NCBI GenBank assembly: GCA_027924585.1
Contig: BSBM01000426.1
Coordinates: forward strand, 1,387,001 to 1,451,000
DNA length: 64,000 bases
Source of the DNA: Larix kaempferi
Taxonomy: Eukaryota; Streptophyta; Pinopsida; Pinales; Pinaceae
Direction: 5' to 3'
Shown here: one piece after another, positions 63,737 to 64,000 of the stretch
Layout: the number at the start of each line of letters is the position of its first letter
How positions within the stretch are numbered: the stretch's first letter is position 1
The notes under the pieces: model-generated
The model's database searches: none
The model's input: the letters and a program-made list of their open reading frames with translations, nothing else
Told to the model about the DNA's origin: nothing
Program-made: the position numbers and the translations under genes

Positions 63737-64000
63737 TTAGTTCCAAATGTCATGAAACTCGGTTCCATTAATTCCAAATTCTTCTTGCAGTGGCGATGCA
63801 AAACAATTTCGAATGACAGGATGTTCATTGAATTGCCAAATATCATCCTCCCACAGAGACCCATAGAAAACATCCCTACTCTCAACTTCACTATGCACGG
63901 CATCCAAATACATAATATCTTGAATTGAATCTCCATACATAAGGTTCATGATGAGTCGAAGTTCATCCGGAGTAAACTGGTCTGTAAAGAAATCAAGCTC
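63737..64000 (-). CDS. Small acidic protein gene, copy 2 (3' part; 5' part outside window)
   Basis: Open from the window end to TAA at 63737-63739: ELDFFTDQFTPDELRLIMNL, then YLDAVHSEVESRDVFYGSLW, DDIWQFNEHPVIRN and a last stretch ending EFHDIWN. Copy 1 at 26151-26811 matches through SLWEADI and, after its frameshift, to the same last residues. Homology extends downstream of the stop to about 63420, where AACGAAGGTTTCGTTTCGGCC and TTTTATAGTAACCT are shared with 25790-26150; copy 2 lacks about 70 bp there. Acidic, with no membrane segment or metal-binding motif visible. Family not recognised. As the unbroken paralogue it is the best candidate for an active host gene in the window. Confidence 0.68.
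   Translation of the reverse strand, partial: ELDFFTDQFTPDELRLIMNLMYGDSIQDIMYLDAVHSEVESRDVFYGSLWEDDIWQFNEHPVIRNCFASPLQEEFGINGTEFHDIWN

Overview
The window looks like a gene-poor, transposon-rich stretch of a large land-plant nuclear genome, most likely a gymnosperm or another lineage with big AT-rich intergenic space. The evidence is a plant initiator-Met primer binding site (TGGTATCAGAGC), the block GGACGTAGCCC...GTGAACCACG found in plant Copia-type LTRs, plant-style short introns with GTATGT donors, and very long degenerate repeats. No bacterial-type operon, CRISPR array, rRNA or tRNA gene was seen. Species cannot be fixed from sequence alone.

Layout. (1) 1-9936: a young LTR element with very long LTRs (3' LTR 3890 bp) and a 3154-bp internal part with no gag or pol, so a LARD-like non-autonomous retrotransposon; its 5' LTR is cut by the window edge. 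(2) 12071-19211: a 1687-bp tandem duplication whose second copy is split by a 3762-bp minus-strand solo LTR with a perfect 5-bp target duplication. (3) 21.5-24.9 kb: diverged tandem repeats of about 175 bp, with a cluster of near-palindromic AAACTCTCGGCCTAGAGTTT boxes between the two blocks. (4) 26151-26811: a small acidic-protein gene on minus, frameshifted near its 3' end; a paralogue with an open frame starts at 63737 and runs off the window end. (5) 28.4-31.2 kb: several tandem arrays. (6) 31257-33331: a dead pogo/Tigger-type transposase on minus. (7) 35.3-37.5 kb: Copia gag/protease remains. (8) 39.5-42.1 kb: more of the degenerate satellite and a 781-bp tandem duplication. (9) 42696-53472: a candidate large DNA transposon bounded by palindromic TTATTCGG/CCGAATAA boxes. 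It holds a forward multi-exon gene, a convergent spliced DDE-like transposase with several stops, and a pair of 234-bp hairpins between them. (10) 54685-60145: a degenerate multi-exon minus-strand gene with a DGQH motif near its N-terminus and two FCP1/NIF-like (HAD phosphatase-like) domains that both lack the catalytic Asp; a 642-bp solo LTR sits inside an exon. (11) 60.6-63.4 kb: a 210-bp tandem array, then a long inverted repeat with a GC-rich retroposon-like insertion at its centre.

Almost everything recognisable is mobile or mobile-derived. The only candidates for ordinary host genes are the paralogous pair at 26 kb and 63.7 kb and perhaps the ancestor of the FCP1/NIF-like gene. The most interesting items are the 10.8-kb transposon candidate and the twin pseudo-phosphatase gene.
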